A DNA stretch of 13,210 bases. Origin: Caryophanales bacterium UBA4100. Lineage in GTDB: Bacteria; Bacillota; Bacilli; Paenibacillales; UBA4045. Made by a program: the position numbers and the translations under genes. Below the pieces are notes generated by a model that did no database searches, was not told where the DNA came from, and was given only the letters and a program-made list of their open reading frames with translations. The stretch spans positions 26,967-40,176 of the forward strand of contig DFXU01000114.1 in assembly GCA_002383285.1 (NCBI GenBank), written 5' to 3'. Of this stretch, positions 11,153 through 13,210 are shown one piece after another (the first letter of the stretch is position 1; the number at the start of each line of letters is the position of its first letter).

Positions 11153-11667
11153 ATGAATTCAGGAATGAGCTGCGACGGGTTATCCCTCGTAGCTTAGATC
11201 TCTCCAATGTTGTGTTCGTTTGTATCGGTACCGATCGTTCGACTGGTGATTCACTTGGTCCGTATGTCGGTACATTATTGACTAGATTGGGATACATGAA
11301 CGTGATAGGTACATTGGATTTCACTTGTAATGCTGAAAATTTAGAAGATGAGATAAGGAACATTCCTAGCGAGAAGAAGATAATAGCTATTGATGCTTGC
11401 TTGGGTCGGCACACTAGCATAGGAATTACTAAGGCTAGACGAGGACCTATAAAGCCTGGAGCAGGAGTCAATAAGGATTTGCCACTAGTTGGTGACTATC
11501 ATATTGAGGGCATCGTTAATGTAGGTGGATTCATGGAATTCATGGTCCTACAGAATACTCGATTATCCCTTGTTGTAAATATGGCTGAACAGATCGTTGA
11601 TGCCATCACACACGTATTTCCACCGGTTGTATCTAGCTATGCTGCTGCAGGGAGGGAATCTGGATGA
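11149..11667 (+). CDS. yyaC: YyaC-like (DUF1256) spore-protease-family protein
   Basis: The 172-aa product matches the YyaC/DUF1256 family strongly: FVCIGTDRSTGDSLGPYVGT (residues 23-42), IAIDACLGR with Asp82, and the long conserved run GDYHIEGIVNVGGFMEF followed by VLQNTRLSLVVNMAE. YyaC proteins share the fold of the germination protease GPR and hydrogenase-maturation peptidases and are normally encoded on spore-former chromosomes. The host form is about 200 aa; this one lacks some N-terminal sequence but keeps the candidate active-site acids (Asp29/Asp34 region and Asp82). It starts with ATGA overlapping the sbcD stop, with TTGGAGG upstream, and its stop overlaps the next start, so it is firmly inside the sbcD-sbcC operon. 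What it cleaves, or whether it is a protease at all, is unknown. Confidence 0.9.
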   Translation: MNEFRNELRRVIPRSLDLSNVVFVCIGTDRSTGDSLGPYVGTLLTRLGYMNVIGTLDFTCNAENLEDEIRNIPSEKKIIAIDACLGRHTSIGITKARRGPIKPGAGVNKDLPLVGDYHIEGIVNVGGFMEFMVLQNTRLSLVVNMAEQIVDAITHVFPPVVSSYAAAGRESG

Positions 11668-12020
11668 TTGAGTTGGGAACGAAGGTTAAATTTAATTGGA
11701 TCGCTAAGAAGGTATCCAATCATGTTGATTACAACCTTCTAACGAAAGAACAATGGAAAGAGCTCGACGACAATGAGTTTATCGAAGTCGAACGAATCGA
11801 GTTTAAAGAAATGAAATACACTTTGACTGGTCTGGTTATCGGCAAGCGGAAGATGAAGAGAAATACGAAGCTAGAGCATTTTGATAACGACTATGGTGCT
11901 GGATTAAAGGCGATGAAATACGATACTGTCGACGTTTATCTAGTTGCAACATCCATGCACAAGACTTACAAAGTTCCAGTAGATTTGGTGGAGGTGCAAT
12001 ATGATCCCATTAAGAATTGA
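11664..12020 (+). CDS. Hypothetical 118-aa protein between yyaC-like and sbcC
   Basis: ATG at 11664 overlaps the YyaC-like stop (ATGA) with GGAGGGAA upstream. The product is probably a small beta-barrel-like protein: MIELGTKVKFNWIAKKV, a helical insert (LLTKEQWKELDD), then alternating strands (KYTLTGLVIGKRKMKRNT, DTVDVYLVATSMHKTYKVPV). This resembles small phage SH3-like or OB-like proteins, but no family can be named. The last 20 bases overlap sbcC, whose ribosome binding site (GGAGGTG) is inside this gene. Its fixed place in the operon suggests a helper of the SbcCD complex. Confidence 0.75.
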   Translation: MIELGTKVKFNWIAKKVSNHVDYNLLTKEQWKELDDNEFIEVERIEFKEMKYTLTGLVIGKRKMKRNTKLEHFDNDYGAGLKAMKYDTVDVYLVATSMHKTYKVPVDLVEVQYDPIKN

Positions 12021-13210
12021 GCTTCACAATTTCAGAGCTATCACATACGCCAACATCAATCTGACTGATGTAACAATCGCAGCTATTGCCGGCAAGAATG
12101 GTGCTGGTAAGTCCTCTGCCTTCACGTTGGCGCCACGCTTCGCATTATTCGGAGATGTGATCAAAGGTGTGTCGATGGACAACCTCGTTCGTAAGGGATC
12201 CACTGACATGAGCGTGATCTTCGAATTCGAACACCAGGGCAGCATATACCGGACGATCCGGACAAGGTCCACTAAAGGTAGTGGTAAGAGCACCTTCGAA
12301 TTTCAACAGCAAGTTAATAGTAAGTGGGAAAGTCGCTCTGCAGAGAAGATTGTCGATACTGAAGCAAGGATTCGCGAGCTGCTTAACCTGGATGATGAGA
12401 CATTCACCGCTTCATCCATGATTCTTCAGGGTCAAGCTAATGCATTCACTGGCGCTACTTCTGGTAAGCGGAAAGAAATCCTTACTCAGATCCTTGGGCT
12501 GAATGTGTATGAGCAGCTCCAAGAACGTGCTCGAGCTAAATCAGCCACATTGAATCTCGAGATTGAGAAGAGCAAGGATAAACTGGCTACTCTGGATGTT
12601 CGTCTTATGGACAAGCCTCTGAAGGAAGGGGAGTTAAACGAATTAATCGGGCATTCCCAACTGAATACAGCATTGATCACTTCTAACGAATCTGATATTC
12701 AGAAGCTCGAGGAGCAGATCCGTAGCCTTCAGGCCAAATCGGAGAAGGTAGTTGAGCTTGGATCACAGATCAATGTGATTGAAGAAGAGATTAACGTGCT
12801 TACTGCAGAGCAGACTGGCCATATCGGAAAGGTTATACGTGCAGGTAAGGTCCTTGAGAATGAAGGGAACATTATTGCTAAGTCTGTTGAATATGAAGAA
12901 TCCACTAAGCAGATCGCTGTACTAGAATCTAAGCTTCTTGATCGTGAAAGGTTGCAAAATGAACAAATACAGCTCAGATATGATATGGAATCAGTCGTAA
13001 ATGGGATACAACCTTTATCAGCTCGCATTGCATCATTGCAGTCGATCCTCAATAACCAGGATTTACTTAAGCAGAAGGCTGCTGAATACGATACTCTATC
13101 AACTCAGTTAGATGCTTATCAGAAATTAGCTGATCAGTGGGACCAGTTGGAGAGAGAATTTTCTGATAGTAAGGCGATTCATCAGAAAATTCTCTCTCCA
13201 ACTGGTCCCA
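12001..13210 (+). CDS. sbcC: SbcC/Rad50-like ATPase, 3' end cut by window
   Basis: The frame is open from ATG 12001 to the window end (403 codons). The N-terminal RecF/SMC ABC ATPase lobe begins IPLRIELHNFRAITYANINL and has Walker A GKNGAGKSS (31-39). A Q-loop region, ASSMILQGQANAFT, has Gln143. From about residue 170 it becomes a long coiled coil. The zinc hook, second coil and Walker B half are beyond the window. As partner of SbcD it should make the ATP-dependent DNA-end nuclease. GGAGGTG at about 11989-11995 is the Shine-Dalgarno. The last residues, encoded by the fold-back repeat (from about residue 390, HQKILSPTGP), may not be genuine SbcC sequence. Confidence 0.92.
   Translation, partial: MIPLRIELHNFRAITYANINLTDVTIAAIAGKNGAGKSSAFTLAPRFALFGDVIKGVSMDNLVRKGSTDMSVIFEFEHQGSIYRTIRTRSTKGSGKSTFEFQQQVNSKWESRSAEKIVDTEARIRELLNLDDETFTASSMILQGQANAFTGATSGKRKEILTQILGLNVYEQLQERARAKSATLNLEIEKSKDKLATLDVRLMDKPLKEGELNELIGHSQLNTALITSNESDIQKLEEQIRSLQAKSEKVVELGSQINVIEEEINVLTAEQTGHIGKVIRAGKVLENEGNIIAKSVEYEESTKQIAVLESKLLDRERLQNEQIQLRYDMESVVNGIQPLSARIASLQSILNNQDLLKQKAAEYDTLSTQLDAYQKLADQWDQLEREFSDSKAIHQKILSPTGP
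13138..13210. repeat. Perfect 30-bp inverted repeat at the window end
   Basis: Bases 13138-13167 and 13181-13210 are exact reverse complements, separated by 13 bases, within the coding frame of sbcC. The right arm ends exactly at the last base of the window. Coding sequence rarely holds such a repeat, and this is the signature of a fold-back read or chimeric contig end; a true biological hairpin or phage palindrome is less likely. Confidence 0.9.

Larger units (their letters stand above)
1713..13210. mobile_element. Prophage / phage-like integrative element, left part
   Basis: Between the interrupted cpaF and the window end lies a typical temperate phage left arm. In order it holds integrase next to att, a minus-strand lysogeny module, divergent repressor and Cro genes with shared operators, closely packed small early genes on the plus strand, and a DNA recombination module (SbcCD-like). 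No structural, lysis or packaging genes are inside the window, and the right end is not present. An integrative element without a virion therefore cannot be strictly excluded. The left boundary is uncertain by a few bases within the attL core. Confidence 0.85.

Noticed and set aside
13138..13210. Intrinsic terminator at the window end
   Set aside because: The stem is far too long and perfect, has no T-run, and lies in the middle of the sbcC coiled-coil coding sequence.
1..13210. CRISPR array, insertion sequence or rRNA
   Set aside because: I saw no regularly spaced direct repeats, no transposase with terminal repeats and no rRNA sequence on reading through the window.

Overview
The window looks like the left end of a prophage (or a phage-like integrative element) in a spore-forming Firmicute, most likely Paenibacillus or a close relative. 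The reasons are strong Shine-Dalgarno sites with frequent TTG/GTG starts, moderate AT content, an AbrB-family regulator, a DUF1256/YyaC-type spore-protease homologue and a Gram-positive LexA box. The genus is an inference; the prophage reading is well supported.

Host flank (1-1716): the 3' part of a CpaE/TadZ-like ATPase gene is followed by cpaF/tadA, the Tad (type IVc) pilus secretion ATPase. cpaF is cut after its Walker B region, next to a quasi-palindrome (1705-1724) that I read as attL. The reading frame then runs into element DNA.

Integration and lysogeny module (1738-5852, mostly minus strand): a 490-aa large serine recombinase abuts attL. A translationally coupled pair follows (membrane/coiled-coil protein and TPR protein), then two XRE-family HTH regulators. 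Embedded on the opposite (+) strand is a very convincing cyclic di-GMP-I (GEMM-I) riboswitch with its own promoter and intrinsic terminator. Read-through RNA would be antisense to the first HTH gene, then sense for an overlooked 44-aa ORF preceded by a LexA-box sequence, then antisense to the CI-like repressor. This is the most interesting feature of the window.

Genetic switch and early region (5853-8204, plus strand): divergent promoters and a set of CACnTTAnGTG-type operators separate the repressor from a Cro-like gene that probably starts at CTG. A tightly packed run of small genes follows: several hypotheticals, a third XRE regulator, a tiny membrane protein, and an AbrB homologue.

Structured intergenic region (8205-8643): three consecutive hairpins (8240-8290, 8299-8341, 8342-8376), the last resembling the acceptor/T-arm half of a tRNA, suggest a structured non-coding RNA. 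A 26-aa acidic ORF is possible at 8409. A terminator-like hairpin faces the minus strand at 8556-8578.

DNA metabolism module (8644-13210, plus strand): a coiled-coil protein, a 331-aa phage protein that may be a recombination/annealing factor, and an overlapping operon sbcD - yyaC-like - hypothetical - sbcC (sbcC cut by the window end). The last 73 bases form a perfect 30-bp inverted repeat, probably a fold-back assembly artefact. Taken together, the element appears to combine a c-di-GMP sensor, SOS control and sporulation-linked gene families, while interrupting a surface-pilus gene.
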